Shown here one piece after another: positions 33,820 through 45,757 of a DNA stretch of 64,000 nt. Source of the DNA: Eutrigla gurnardus (lineage: Eukaryota; Chordata; Actinopteri; Perciformes; Triglidae); the NCBI GenBank assembly GCA_963514095.1, contig OY741280.1:4966395-5030394 (forward strand). The letters run 5' to 3'. The notes beneath the pieces were generated by a model. The model saw only the letters and a program-made list of their open reading frames with translations. It was not told where the DNA came from and searched no databases. The translations under genes and the position numbers were made by a program. Positions within the stretch are counted from its first letter, which is position 1. Each line of letters starts with the position of its first letter.

Positions 33820-36800
33820 CTGCAAGAGAAAAGGTTGGAGGGAGAAGAGGGAGTTCAGAAACAGGAGAAACTGTAAGAAATGAAACAACGAGATGAGTGA
33901 CGGTTTATTAGGTTTAAATCTCAAAAGGAATGGGTGAGCAGTGGAACAAGTAGGATGAATCGAGGAAGGAAAAGACTGGGAGGGAAGAGTAGTTAAAACT
34001 GTACAGCGCTGAAGATAAAAGAGAAAGGGGATTACGGCCCTTTTGTTATGAGAGTAAGGTGTCTGATCCCCGGGGGGAGAAGGAAGAAGCCAGAGAAGCA
34101 GCGAAGAGGGCAAAAAAAAAAGAGAGATAGAGAGGGACAAATGATGAAATACAGTGTGAGCAGGGAGAAATGAGGAGAGTATCCTTGTTATGATGTTCAA
34201 AGTAGAGGAAACTAAGGAAAGATACCTTAAAGAGGAGATTTTGTGTGTAGGGCATTTCACTAAAAACTACAAGCGATGAATAAAAGCACACAGAGAATGT
34301 ATCTGCCTACTTGGCTGCAGATGATACAAATTAAAAGCATTGAAATATGAAGTGTGAATGACAATAAAATTAGAGGCAGCGACTGGAAGTGAGCAAAGCC
34401 CCTTTGAAGCGGCTCGTGAAATGGCCTGCTGTCTCACTGAGGGCAGGGCATCACGGCGGCGCAGGGGAGATGAAAGGCGGGAGGGGAACATACGCAAATG
34501 TCACACTTCCTGCTCAAACACACACGTAACGCAGAGTGTGAGTCTCGGTGCTCGCCATCGATGCTTTAATCAGGGAAGAAGCAGCGGGAAGCAGAAGCAC
34601 GGTGGAATGTACAGAACCTCGTGGAGACAGACGTGCAGCAGCCCCCCATCGGGTGGTGAATACACTCTGAAGATGTCCCGTTCAATGGGACTTCCAATTC
34701 CCAAAGCTCACAGTCACAATGTGAAATCGACCTCTGGGTTAATTAACACCAGCAAAGCCCCGCCACGCAGATTAGAACCGCCGCCACCGCCGCTCTCAGG
34801 GCCCCGTGTTGACTGAAACGTCAAATCCGCTCGCACAAAAATACAAATCTCACTCCGACGTGAGTCATCGCTGTGTGTGCCACCTTTCAGTTCCACGACT
34901 GACAGCCACGCGCAGGCGATTCAGACTCAGAATTCAGAATTAAAGTGGGCTCGAGGCCACCGCGTGCAAGATCCTGACAATAGATGCTAACACGCGTGTT
35001 CCTTCTGTGTGCTCACGTAATCTAGTTAATCCAGGTTTTCAATGAGTGCCTGGCTCTCCCACTCTCTCCCACTTTCTCTCTTTATCTCCCCGTGAATACC
35101 TTTAGACTAACAGTGAGGGGGAGGGAGCCAGAGCTGGTGATTGGGTAACAATTCAATTAAGTTTAATTTAGTTCTATACTAACCTCCAGAATGTGATAGC
35201 TTTACATTTGTCAGCAATTGAGGCTTTAAAGGGCCACTGGGAGCAGACATGTACTGTACTGTATACTGTAGGAGGAAGACCAGCAGACCTGATGCGTTTG
35301 CCACTTTTTGTTATTGTTGTGTGTCTCTCTGTCATCATTAGACATCCTTTGTGTCATCATTTATGTCTTTTTGTAGTCATTTTGTGTCTATTTGTAATCG
35401 CTTTGTGCCTGTTTTGTTTCAGAATTTTTATGTCTCTTAATGGTCATTTTGTGTCTATGGTTTTTGTCTTTTTATCATTTGGTGCTTTTTAGTATCTTTG
35501 GTCTTTCTTTGTCTTTGTGGTCACTTTGAATGTCTTTTGGTTGTTGTTTTGAATCTTCATTTGTGTCTTTCTGTTATCATTTCATGTTGTGTCTTTTAGG
35601 TTTTGGGTTATGAGTTAGTTTTGTATGTCTCTGTAGACATTTGTGTCTTTTTGTTTCTCTCTATAATCATTTTGTGTCTGTAGTTTTTGTGCTTTTGCCA
35701 CTGTTAGACATTTTGTCTTTTTTTGGTAATTTTGTGTATTTTTCTGTCTCTTGGTGATCCTTTTTTTTTTTTTATCTCCGTGGTCATTTTGCATCTCTAC
35801 CTGGTTGGTTTGTAATCTGGTCAAGTGGCATTTTGCAGGTAAAAGTAGCAGCAGTGGTCTGGATGTCTGGATGTTTGAATGTTGAGTTTTGAGTCGAGTC
35901 AGTAAATGAGGTCAGGGCGTAATCTGAGGAGTTGACATTATCTAAATGTTGAACAGTCCAAGGTCCCAGTCCGAGTTACGCTATAAGAACTACCGTAATC
36001 GACAAAAAAGCAAAAAGATATGAGGTTCACTTGCAAGTATTGTGTCATGTTCATTTCAATTATGCAATATCCATTCCAAATATTCTGTATCATACACAAT
36101 CTTCAAATATTAGCAATGATTGGGTGCAAGATTATATTGTATTGAAAACAGTTTTCTGTATAATGGAACTGAAAGATTGCTTGATTTAAAAAACAGAATA
36201 GATTGTTTTGGTTTAGCCCTGTCATATTTCAAAAGTTGTTCAATTTCAAATTTGATTAAATGTTCTTACCTGTCACATTTAGATTGGATTCATTTTTATA
36301 CTGAGCTTTATTCAATATGAGAATAACTGCGGACAAAGCAAAAATAGAGGCGAATAGAGGGATGAATATTGGACGGGACAGAAACACAGCAGATCATTTA
36401 AAGTAACGGCTTTGTTTTGTGAGTGACAGAAGCAAATTATAGGAGTCGCTGCCTTTCCTGCCGTCGTGTCATCGCGGGGTTTGTTTGTTTCTTAAAGAAA
36501 TTGTTTATGTGAAAACTGAAAGTGATTTTTTTCAGCCGACGTGTAAAAGCACAAATAATGATGCGACAACCTCTCCAGCTATATGGGGGGAGTCGTGTGT
36601 GTGAGAGGCGGCGACGTACAATGAATCCTTACGGAGATGGATCTCTACAAATATTAAACTTGTCAAGCTGCAAAACGCTTGGAGTAGTGGGGGGGTTTAT
36701 TAACAAGTCAGTGCCAGAACAATTTCAACTTTAATAACTATCTGATCTTTTATTGTCCCCTCTCTTCTCCCATAGACACTGTGAGGGGACCATGGTTCAC

Positions 36801-38520
36801 CGGGGTGAACTAAGTTCTGCTCAGAGGAACGTTGACATCAAGCGAGCTGGCGGAGGTTCATGTATAAAAGGCCTTTCTTGTGTGAGATATGAAAAAAAGA
36901 TTATAGAGTATAATAGAAAGAACACGCAAAAAAGCTTTGAAAGGTAAAATTCCTATTATAGCATCTGTTTATGCGTTTTTTTAGTTGTTTTTAGATGTTG
37001 ATCCCAAATGATCTGTGAATTTTGTTTGACTCCGAAACTAAAAGAGACATAAAAAAATTAAATTGCAGGTTCAGAGGATTATCTGCGAACTTTATTCCCA
37101 GTCTATAAAATTAAAAATCAACATCGGGGTCTCTGAAGACTCGACGTCATCTGAACAACAAGAAATTTCCCGAGGGTCTACTACAGTTCACATCCTCTGA
37201 GCTAAAAGCTGTTGACATTGACATTTTCTTTTTATCATTCTTTTGTGTGCAAAGTGTTTTTTATCAGCTTTGCTCAGTCAGCAGGAATCAATGTGAGTGA
37301 CACAAAGGAGAAGCAGAGCGGAGGCGAACTTCAGATGCACGCTGCTGTGGGATTTGAGTCCAGGTGCACCATCAGCAGTTGGAGCAACACGCATTCCTGC
37401 ACGTCGGTCCTCTGCAGCGTCTCTCTGAAGGTGGATTATTTTGGAAAGACTGTTGGAGACACAGAAACCTCAAACAATGCGGATGCCTGATTGTGAGTGT
37501 GTTTAAGTTATCTTAGTATGATTCCAAGTATATTAGGTTATGTGACTGAAGTTACGTCAAAAAACGTGTGCAGGAATGTCAACCGCTATTCAAGTCCGCA
37601 TAAAGTCAAAAGTCAAGTTAGTAGTTACAATGTAGTAATACGAGTTATAACTAATGATCACACCCCATGTGAAAACAAAAGTCAGCGCTGAGTTGAGTCA
37701 ACGTTAAGTACTCACACCACATACAATGAAAGTTACGTATCCAAAGCTACATCACAGACGGTCACGAGACTTTCACCCAGGACACCACTGATCCCGTCCC
37801 GTGTCAAACCATAAGTCACTATTGACTTATTTTAAGTAGCTATGTTACGTAAACATACCACCAAGTAACGTGTATTCAGCATAATGTGTATTTCTAGAGC
37901 ACTCATTACAAAATGTGGTTCTCCAACATCCTGGTCACCAGGGTGGGAAAATGGTAATTTTAAGGGTAAATCATTCATTTTTAGGGGAACCAAGGCCATT
38001 GAGTAAAATGAGATGGTTTTAGCTTTCAGATTGATACCATAATATCCCAAATTAATAATAAAACATTAATTATGTATTAAAACATTTTTAATACACATAT
38101 CAATTTAATATAACATTCATTGGAAAACTATTTTTAAATTACATCTTACATAGGAATTACTACTTGAAAGCAATAAAACATTATGTATTCAATCTTTAAT
38201 CACTTCAATCGATGGGCCGTCCCTCTCATTATCGCTCAGTGTTCAACCCCGCTGTCGAGCCGATTTAAGACTGAAAATACTGTTGATGACTGTAAGACAC
38301 AGCAGGATTCTGGGTCGGGCTTGGTGCCTCAGACTCGTGGTGTGAGCGGTACCAGAGTGGAAGCGGACCGTTACTTTTATAATAAAACGCTCTCTGAGCA
38401 AAATCAGCTGCCCGCTCACGGACAATTGCTCGTTTGCTCAGCCGTTGATGCAGGCCAAGTGTTTACTAGAAATATGTATGGATATGTATGTATATATATG
38501 TATGGAGGTGTTCAGCTGAT
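33820..38520. other. Intron between S2 exons, left part
   Basis: No exon or RNA gene is seen. Open frames at 33682-34260, 34358-34816 and 37212-37490 lack known motifs. Confidence 0.5.
35319..35830 (+). repeat. Degenerate TTTGTGTCTTTTTGTxxTCA minisatellite
   Basis: Irregular units of about 22-30 bp built on TTTTGTGTCT and GTCATTT over about 500 bp, with a poly-T run at 35761-35773. It is typical fish intronic low-complexity DNA. Confidence 0.7.
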
Positions 38521-38559
38521 GGGAGGTTAATATGGTGGAAGTGCAGGAAGTATCGGGTT

Positions 38560-39015
38560 TTATGGGCAGTAGAACTAACACTAATATTGGCCTCGACCGA
38601 ACCTCCAGTCTCCCCAGGTCTGTTTCTGGGTCTGTGCTGTGGGTCTGGCTCCTCTCCCGGCTCCCTGATAGCTGTCAGGCTGATTCACCTGTTTCCAACT
38701 GCACACCTGCAACCAATCTACTCCTCACCCTCAAGCGTTGCCAGATCGTCGCGGCAACCTCGGAGGTAGTTGGCCGTTCGTTGCTGCTCTGTTTTGTGCC
38801 ATCAGAGTGATTTCTCTTTGCCGTTTTATTTACCCAAACTCTCTATTTCCTCGCGTCTCCGGGGTCGTTGCACCTTCGACTCCCCTGGCTGCAAGTCTGC
38901 CTCTGCTGATCCTCATCAACCTCTGAGCATCCACATCCCCTCTTTCCTCACAATAAACCCTCCATTCACTCAACACTCTGAGTCACTGCCATGGGTCCAC
39001 CAAAGCAAATTCACT
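38560..39015 (+). mobile_element. LTR-like or retroelement 5' fragment
   Basis: A CT- and CpG-containing block with TTCACCTGTTTCCAACTGCA, AATAAA near 38951 and a downstream ATGGGTCC start-like context resembles fish retroelement LTR or leader sequence. Ends and target duplication were not found. Confidence 0.35.
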
Positions 39016-39688
39016 TCCTAGTTACGGTTCAAAGGCTCCGATTCATTTTCTGGACCAAATTTTCTCAGGAATTAAAAATGATGATGATGATGGAATTAAA
39101 ATAACACAGAGAAAGATTAGATTTGTGTTTGCCCATATCTCTGAATCTCATTAGCATCAACACGTTGAGGCGTTATGAAAACAATAGCATAGATTCTCAA
39201 GAACAACTGCCCACTTCGTCTGACATTATTATTTTGCCAAATAAATCTAACTTTTACCAAACTAAACTGATGTAACAACCTCCTCATTCTGAGATCACAG
39301 TGTACAAATATAAAAGTAGCACACAGGCATAAATACATAAAATCATGTAAAAATGTTCCATCCACCTTCAGACTCTGCATTTCCTGCAGCGATCGCTGTC
39401 ATCAGGCTGAGACAGGCCACCTGTGCGTAGTCAGCCACAGTGGGGAGCTGACAATCAGCTGATTTATTACCTGTATATGTGAGACCAGACTGTTTGCTCG
39501 TTAAGGAGGGGAGGAGGAGGCATAAAATCCTAGAGTCTATTAACAGTTTCTCACCTTTTTAAATCATCTGCGTGAAACCAACCCTCTGTTCACCCTCTGA
39601 TGATGCAACGTACGCCATGAGGTATAACTCCACCTCATGAATTGGTGATGGCAGAGAAAGAGAATAGAATGTCACAATCACAACAAAG

Positions 39689-40080
39689 TGTCACGCCGGT
39701 GAGGTTTGTCTCGTCTTGGTTTTTGTCTTGTCATTTCCTGTTTTATTTTAGAAGTAACTCCCCTCTCGTTTCAGGTCACTTGCCCTTCCTCATGTGTTTC
39801 CTGGTCTGATGTCATCCCTGATCCCTGATTGTTGTCACCTGTTGCTCGTTATCCCTCTGTGTATTTAAGTCTGCGTCTCCCCTTGGCTTGGCCAGTTCGT
39901 TTAGTCTCTCGTCACGTCAGGACCCTCCAACCACAGACCATAGCCTAGCTAAGCCAAGTGGGTATTTTTGTAGTTTTTGTTTGTGGCTCATAGCCTGTTT
40001 TCCCTCCCTGTGGAGCGGTCTTTTGTTTGTTCTTTTTAATTTAGAAATAAAAGCTGTTTTTACTGCCTCTGCAAACAACA
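39689..40080 (+). mobile_element. Putative solo LTR (TGTCACG start)
   Basis: It begins TGTCACGCCGGTG, has TGATTGTTGTCACCTGTTGC, a TATTTAA box near 39863 and AATAAA near 40047, all in LTR-like order. The right end and target duplication are unclear. Confidence 0.5.
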
Positions 40081-40902
40081 ACCGACAACAGCCATGTGTC
40101 TGTGAGGGAAATCACTATGCAGAGTTAGCGCTGCAGAACATAAGAGATAGAGCCAATCGAAGTGACTATGGACAAGAAAATATTTGACATTTATTTCCAT
40201 GGTTAGAAATTGTTCAGTTGAAATACTGGGCGAGGCGAAGGGGAGTAAAACGGTGCTGGATGTTGCCAGGAGACTCCTGAATGATGTGGCCACGGGGAGT
40301 AGATGCTCCACTGAGCGAGGGATTTGTGCCAACTCAAGCAAATGGGTCTGGGTGATAGAACGGGAAATGTTGTGAATGGGATCCTTTTAGGTGAACACAC
40401 TTTTTACACTGTATGTAAGAAGGCTCACATCACTGTGACGTCAGCAATTGATTTGTGGCTTTGAAGCCTCAAGTTTGGCATTTGGCCCATTGCACATCTG
40501 TCTTATTTTTTTTTTTTTTTTGGAACCAGAAGAGACACACAGGGATGTAAGTAAGTAACCGAGCTCTGAATAATACATTTTTCGGTGACCAAAAATGTTA
40601 CAACTGTGAAAGGGTTTAAGCGATGTCAATCACAAGGTAGTCCCATTCTAAAGCATAGCCTGCTTTATCATCATGTAGCCCTATGGGAATTTTGGGTATT
40701 TCACTATTTCTGTTTGGTATTTTTATTTTGTTTTATTTACTGTTAGACGTGCTTTCTAAAGTCTGGAAATGTGTTTAAATAATGTTTGCATGCATTTTAA
40801 CGTTAGTTTAAATTCACGTAATGTGTGTGGATTGGGTGAGAACCAATCAGAAGTCGGGGTGAGAGTTCGACCTGGTGGAGGAAGCCGGACGTGAACGGGA
40901 CT

Positions 40903-41451
40903 CAGTGTTGCCAGGTGTACGATAATTATCGTATTTGTACGATAATTTTGCCCTCTGTACGATGTACGATCAATAATCCCAAAAAAGACCAGAAATACGA
41001 TAATTTCACCATTCCGTGAATGTGTGGTTGTAATTGGTTGTAATCAGCCTGTCGCAACTGTCTGTCGGAGTTTTTTTGTGAATCTGAAGGCATCTGTTTC
41101 ACGATTGGCTGGAAATTCCAGCCAATCGTGCTTTTCTATATGTGAGCTACGAGTGACGTGTATGCGTTTGCCTCAGAACAACGGCCATGATTGGCTGAAT
41201 AGTCCGCTGCGCCCGCCCCATGAGTGAGGGAAAAAAAAAAAAAAAAAAAATTAAGAAGAAGCAGAGCCAGTCTGGAAGAAGAAGCACTGAAAATGAGTGA
41301 ACATGTTAGACGCTATTCAACACTAGAGTGACTACAGCGCATCAATAGACTTGTTATTTTGGTTATGACGGGTGTACGATAATTTCCCTCAAAATACGAT
41401 AATTTTATGTCTCTGGTACGATAATCCTACATTTCTCACCTGGCAACACTG
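40903..41451. mobile_element. hAT-type MITE
   Basis: The ends CAGTGTTGCCAGGTG and CACCTGGCAACACTG are perfect inverse copies. They are flanked by 8-bp near-direct repeats ACGGGACT (40895-40902) and TCGGGACT (41452-41459), 7 of 8 matching. TACGATAAT motifs repeat in both sub-terminal regions. The centre has a 31-bp palindrome and an A21 tract. 549 bp with no coding capacity. Confidence 0.88.
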
Positions 41452-41880
41452 TCGGGACTAGCGGAAGAACGAGACGGGAGGAGGAAGAAAAAAGGACGCG
41501 AGAGCGAAGTGCTGGACACTGCGGCTTAAAAGTTCGGTAGAACGCCGAGTTTTAAGGCATGTTACTTTTAGATGCGCTAGAACACCCGGCCAGTGTGTTT
41601 AGAGGAGTATCTAGGAGTGACTTTGGGAGTGCTTCGGCGGTGAAGGACTCAGCTCGAGTTTCACCGGCGAGAGGACGGCTAATTCGACGTGAGCTAGCCC
41701 AGAGTGTCAGGAGATTTAACTAGCGGGTAGCCTGCTTGGCGGACCCCGTGGGGCATTGCTCTACAAGCTCATCCATCGCCTGGACGTCTCTGCTAAGCTG
41801 TGATGACGGTTTCATTCACCCGCATCGCCAGGACGGTGATGCTACAGCGGAGATGAGGACAACGACCAGCTAGCAGTGAC

Positions 41881-42458
41881 GCCCAATTTCCACTGCATGC
41901 GTCTCCGCTGCGGTGCGTCTCCGATCCGGCTTCGGTCCGCCGTCCGCCAATCCCCACAGGATGCGTTTGAGTCCGCCACGGCGCAGTCCGGCAGAGCGAT
42001 TGTGACGTCGCAAGACCTCGCGATAATACGTAATCGCGCGAGACTGCAGTTAAAGAACTCTGAAAACCTCTGACCTGTTGACTCCGTACCTGGCCCCGCC
42101 CATTCTGACGTTTTTGTGACGTAGTTAACTGAAATATGATCCGTCGTCAAGAGGTTTTATTAACACAAGTGTTTTATTTTGAAGTAACCGGATGTTTTAT
42201 TGTTGAGTATGTACCGAACTTCCTGTTTCGCTATATTTGCTCTGTGCTGAATTGCTGCGCCGTGGTCCGGCATCCGCCAGAAATAGAAGCCCTCCGTATT
42301 TGTTGCGGAGAGCAGCGGACTGCCGGAGCCGAGACGCAGCGGACACGCAGCGCAGCGGACCTGGTGGGGATTCACCCATAGACTAAAGTGAAACGTATCT
42401 GCTCCGCTGGCTTGGCAGAGACGCAACGCAGCAGAGACGCATGCAGTGGAAATTGGGG
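41881..42458. mobile_element. Long-TIR non-autonomous DNA transposon
   Basis: CCCAATTTCCACTGCATGCG followed by TCTCCGCTGCG at the left mirrors CGCAGCAGAGACGCATGCAG plus TGGAAATTGGG at the right. The similarity of the arms continues inward with GC-rich CCGxxGCGTCTCCG motifs. TGA may be the target duplication (41877-41879 and 42460-42462), but this is not secure. About 578 bp, no transposase. Confidence 0.75.
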
Positions 42459-42620
42459 GTGAGTTTTCTTTGTTGCGCATTGGCGCGAAGCGGACATTTT
42501 GGTTCCGGTCTCCACGCTCACAAGTGATACTACGGGCCTGCAACGTTGCTCTGACTTTATCCGACGTGGGTGGGTTATCATAACAGTTTCCATGAACATT
42601 TATTTAGCTACATGCCGGCT

Positions 42621-43500
42621 TAGTTTAGGTTAGGTGAAACTGTGTTGGTGTTCCAATGTTGTATTGATCTGTTTCATTTCAATTGCACAGGAACTGTGAA
42701 GGCAACGTTAATTATTTCATCTGTACATGTGTATGTGTGTATTTTATATAATATAATTTTTCAGTAAATCGTCTAACTGAAATCCATTGAATATTTGGCT
42801 GTTACTGGGTGTTTCAGTATGATATCAGTGTCTAAGCATATTCCTGTTTGGGTAAGATTCCTGGTTATATATGACATTCAATTTGATGCTTATTGTACAG
42901 GTAAAACATTTAGTTTTTGAAAGTAGTTAATTACTGAATATCGTTTATTTTAGTCATTGATTATTGCATGGGTAATAGATTAAATTAAAGGGAGTAAAAA
43001 AATAGCAATTTAACTACAAGGTAAAACTAATTTAAGGAACAACTTTAGCCTTGTATCTAGTTTCAAACACTTGGTTATTCATTTAAGTTAGCTATATAGT
43101 CACCTGATTTACACTGTTGGTGTACTGTGAATAGCATTACATGCTGATTGCTCAGTGATAATTAAGCAAATATATTTAGTGCATTAATTAGCATTAGAGA
43201 GAGAGATCTCTCGCAAATAAAGGAATTCGGGAGCGTACCTCAGGAAAAATAGCTTAAGGACAGCTAGGTGGCGCTACAATCATTTTACTCTAAATGGACC
43301 ATCTTTTATTACATGACCATCATGGTTGGTTCTTTTTTTCTTTTTCTTTTTTTTTTTTTGCAACCAGACAAGTCGCCCCCTGATGGCCATTTGAAAGAAT
43401 GCAAGTTTAAGGCACTTCTTAGTTTTGCTTTTCAAAGCCGGATGTTGCAACATGAGGTTATGCTGTAAAAAGAACAGTCTGGATATGTTCGACTACATCT
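42621..43500. other. Intron, no gene seen
   Basis: AT-rich. Contains a GAGAGATCTCTC palindrome near 43199-43210 and a poly-T run near 43345-43358. Confidence 0.5.
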
Positions 43501-43559
43501 GAAAGCATAAACTCGCTATGTCTCACCTGTCTGTAAGACAAACCATTTTTTTTAAATCT

Positions 43560-43842
43560 TTTATCCCCTCTGCTATTCATCTCTTAAGTTCTTTATAATG
43601 ATTTTATTCCTTTTAATATGTGCATCTTATTGGTCAAACATGTGCAACCTATGTATTTGCTCACTTTGTTCGACGGATCCGTGATGACACTGTATTCCTT
43701 GGCATTCTATTCTATTTATTCACTTTATTAACTTATTCCCTATGTATTTATTGTGTGTACTGTGGTTTTTGTACTGTGCAAGTAGGCAAGCTGCTGAAAT
43801 CAACTGCCCCTGGTGGGATAAATAAAGTTGTCTGAGTCTGAT
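43560..43842 (+). mobile_element. LINE 3' tail
   Basis: It ends CCCCTGGTGGGATAAATAAA then GTTGTCTGAGTCTGAT, the 3' terminal signature of fish LINEs (stem, AATAAA-like, short terminal repeats). The coding part is absent. Confidence 0.6.
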
Positions 43843-44613
43843 AGTAAGAAACCTAATAGTAGGCTACACGAGTAGCATAGTATTTCTGGTGGAATATTAC
43901 AATGTATGACAGTATGCAATCACTGGAAAGTATGCATAAATATCCCACAGTGCAATGTGGTCATGACGGTAATGGCTCTGTAGCATCAACAATGCTTCAA
44001 TGCAAGTTTAAATGGAGAGATAACGTTTTCTGGAAGCAATTTCTTTCAATTAGTTCATCTCAGAAATCATAATTCGTCCATGAAGTCTGCATATGTTACC
44101 ATGGTTACGCCTCTCCAACAGCCAAGAATGCTCTCAGGACGTGATAGAATACATATTGAGTATGTACGTGTAAGTTCATATGCAATGTCGTACGCAGCAG
44201 TGAGGTTCTACAAACCAATTCCACAAGGTGGCAACAGTGCAACACAACGGCACAAGAAAACGACAACAACACTAAAATCACTCACCCATTACCGCTCACG
44301 AGGAAACCAAAGATTAAAAATGTCCTCAAATGATCTTAACAAACTCGAACTTTTGGCTAAAGCACTTTGAAGTGTAGAGAGAGAGAGCGAGAGAGAGAGG
44401 TGGAGCTGCAATAAGCCAGAAGACGGGAGGGAAGAGGAGGTGTGCAGGTGAAACCGAAGACCTCGGGGGACCTTTTAAAAATATCTCACTGCTTTAGAAA
44501 CAGGAGAAAAAATGTCGGGGGGGTGGGAGGAACAAAAACAACAACACACATTAACAACAAATAGGCATAAAAAAGAGAGGTAAATTGAGAGAGTCAGGCT
44601 GTATGTGTGTGTG

Positions 44614-44615
<2 letters not shown>

Positions 44616-44652
<37 letters not shown>
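44616..44652 (+). repeat. (GA)n microsatellite
   Basis: About 18 AG units. Confidence 0.95.
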
Positions 44653-44657
<5 letters not shown>

Positions 44658-45054
44658 GTGTTTTGACGTCCTTTTCCTTTCTGCTCATCCTCCCTGTAAC
44701 CTTCCCTCGTATCGATCCCTCTCTCCTCCCTCTCCAAACCTTCCTGCTCTTTCATGTCTCCACTGACCCTCACCCGTACCACCACCACCACCACCTCCCC
44801 CCACCCTCCTCACCACTCATAACTTCATCCCCCTTCCTCGTGTGTCCTGCATAACTTTGAACTTCATCTCTATCGCCACCTTTATAAAAAAATATACTGA
44901 AAACTTCAACCAGCAGCTTTATACCTGATCCCAGGTCAGATTTGCCATTTCAACCTCTCCTTTTTCAAATCCCTCGACATTGCAAAGGAAACAACACTAC
45001 TGTGTGGTTGGGAAAGCTGCATTTTGGGGGGAAAACACTCATTTTCATGTTTAA

Positions 45055-45058
<4 letters not shown>

Positions 45059-45111
<53 letters not shown>
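45059..45111 (+). repeat. (CT)26 microsatellite
   Basis: Pure CT run, complementary in orientation to the GA run 400 bp upstream, so the transcript could fold on itself. Confidence 0.95.
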
Positions 45112-45114
<3 letters not shown>

Positions 45115-45639
45115 TTGGTATAAATCCTTTTGTGATTTGAGGAAATAGTTGCCTTGCATTGCAAGAATGACCCACATAAGAATGTTCTCTTCTGCGTTTT
45201 GACAGTTTGTCTGGTTAAGTTAAGTTACAACTACTGTTTCTTTGAGGTTGCAAAAATATTGCAGTAATGGTGAAATAAATCAATTTTCAAAGAACAGGAG
45301 CCGGTTCTGTCTGCTGTGGTGTAAACGTCTGTGTGTACAGGCCACAAGGCCGTATGTTTCTAAGCTTTTCTCTGGCCTTTTGCATTCTGGGGCAGATTAT
45401 GAAATTTGGCAGCTGCAGCTATACAACGTGGAAGTCATCATCAACACCGACCTTGTCTTGATGAAATGATGCATCTGGCAATACATCGCAGTAACATCCT
45501 TGCTTTTTTCAGTTTTTTTGCAAATTATTTTGTTAACCATAATGAAGCACTTTTTCGCTTAATCACTGCCTTGTCGCCCTTTCCAAGCTTCTATTCTTTC
45601 TTGTGACCCTCCCCGGTGGCCGTCCTCCACCCCTTTTAC

Positions 45640-45757
45640 CGTCTCCAACTAGCTGCAGCAGAGCCAGGTCCAGCGGCCGTTTCCAGCGGGAGTTCTTGTG
45701 CAGGGCAATGCCGTAGCCCGTAGTGGCAAACACCTTCCCAGAGCCGATGGTCATCAC
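45640..45757 (-). CDS. grin2d: GluN2D exon: S2 core
   Basis: This 118-nt exon has acceptor CCACAAG (an AAG-type site) and donor GTAAAA. It encodes VMTIGSGKVFATTGYGIALH and then KNSRWKRPLDLALLQLVGD, leaving one base of an Asp codon. This is the core of the S2 lobe. It is nearly identical to GluN2D in GSGKVFATTGYGIALHK.SRWKRP.DLALLQ. Confidence 0.95.

Larger units (their letters stand above)
40850..42620. other. CpG-rich block containing two MITEs
   Basis: In contrast to the AT-rich intron, about 40850-40902, 41452-41880 and 42459-42560 form one GC- and CpG-rich sequence once the hAT element and the second TIR element are removed. It may be a retroelement leader or LTR, or an internal CpG island. 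No open frame continues through it. Confidence 0.45.
43843..45639. other. Intron, microsatellite-rich
   Basis: Contains a GA run (44616-44652), a CCA run near 44779-44800 and a CT run (45059-45111). No exon other than the adjacent S2 core is seen. Confidence 0.6.

Noticed and set aside
33682..34260. 192-residue minus-strand open frame next to the small S2 exon
   Set aside because: Only the 62-nt segment 33758-33819 is coding, in another frame. The rest is a pyrimidine-rich intron tract.
37212..37490. 92-residue plus-strand open frame ending ...TSNNADA
   Set aside because: Looks like plausible protein composition but has no family similarity and no exon signals; treated as chance.
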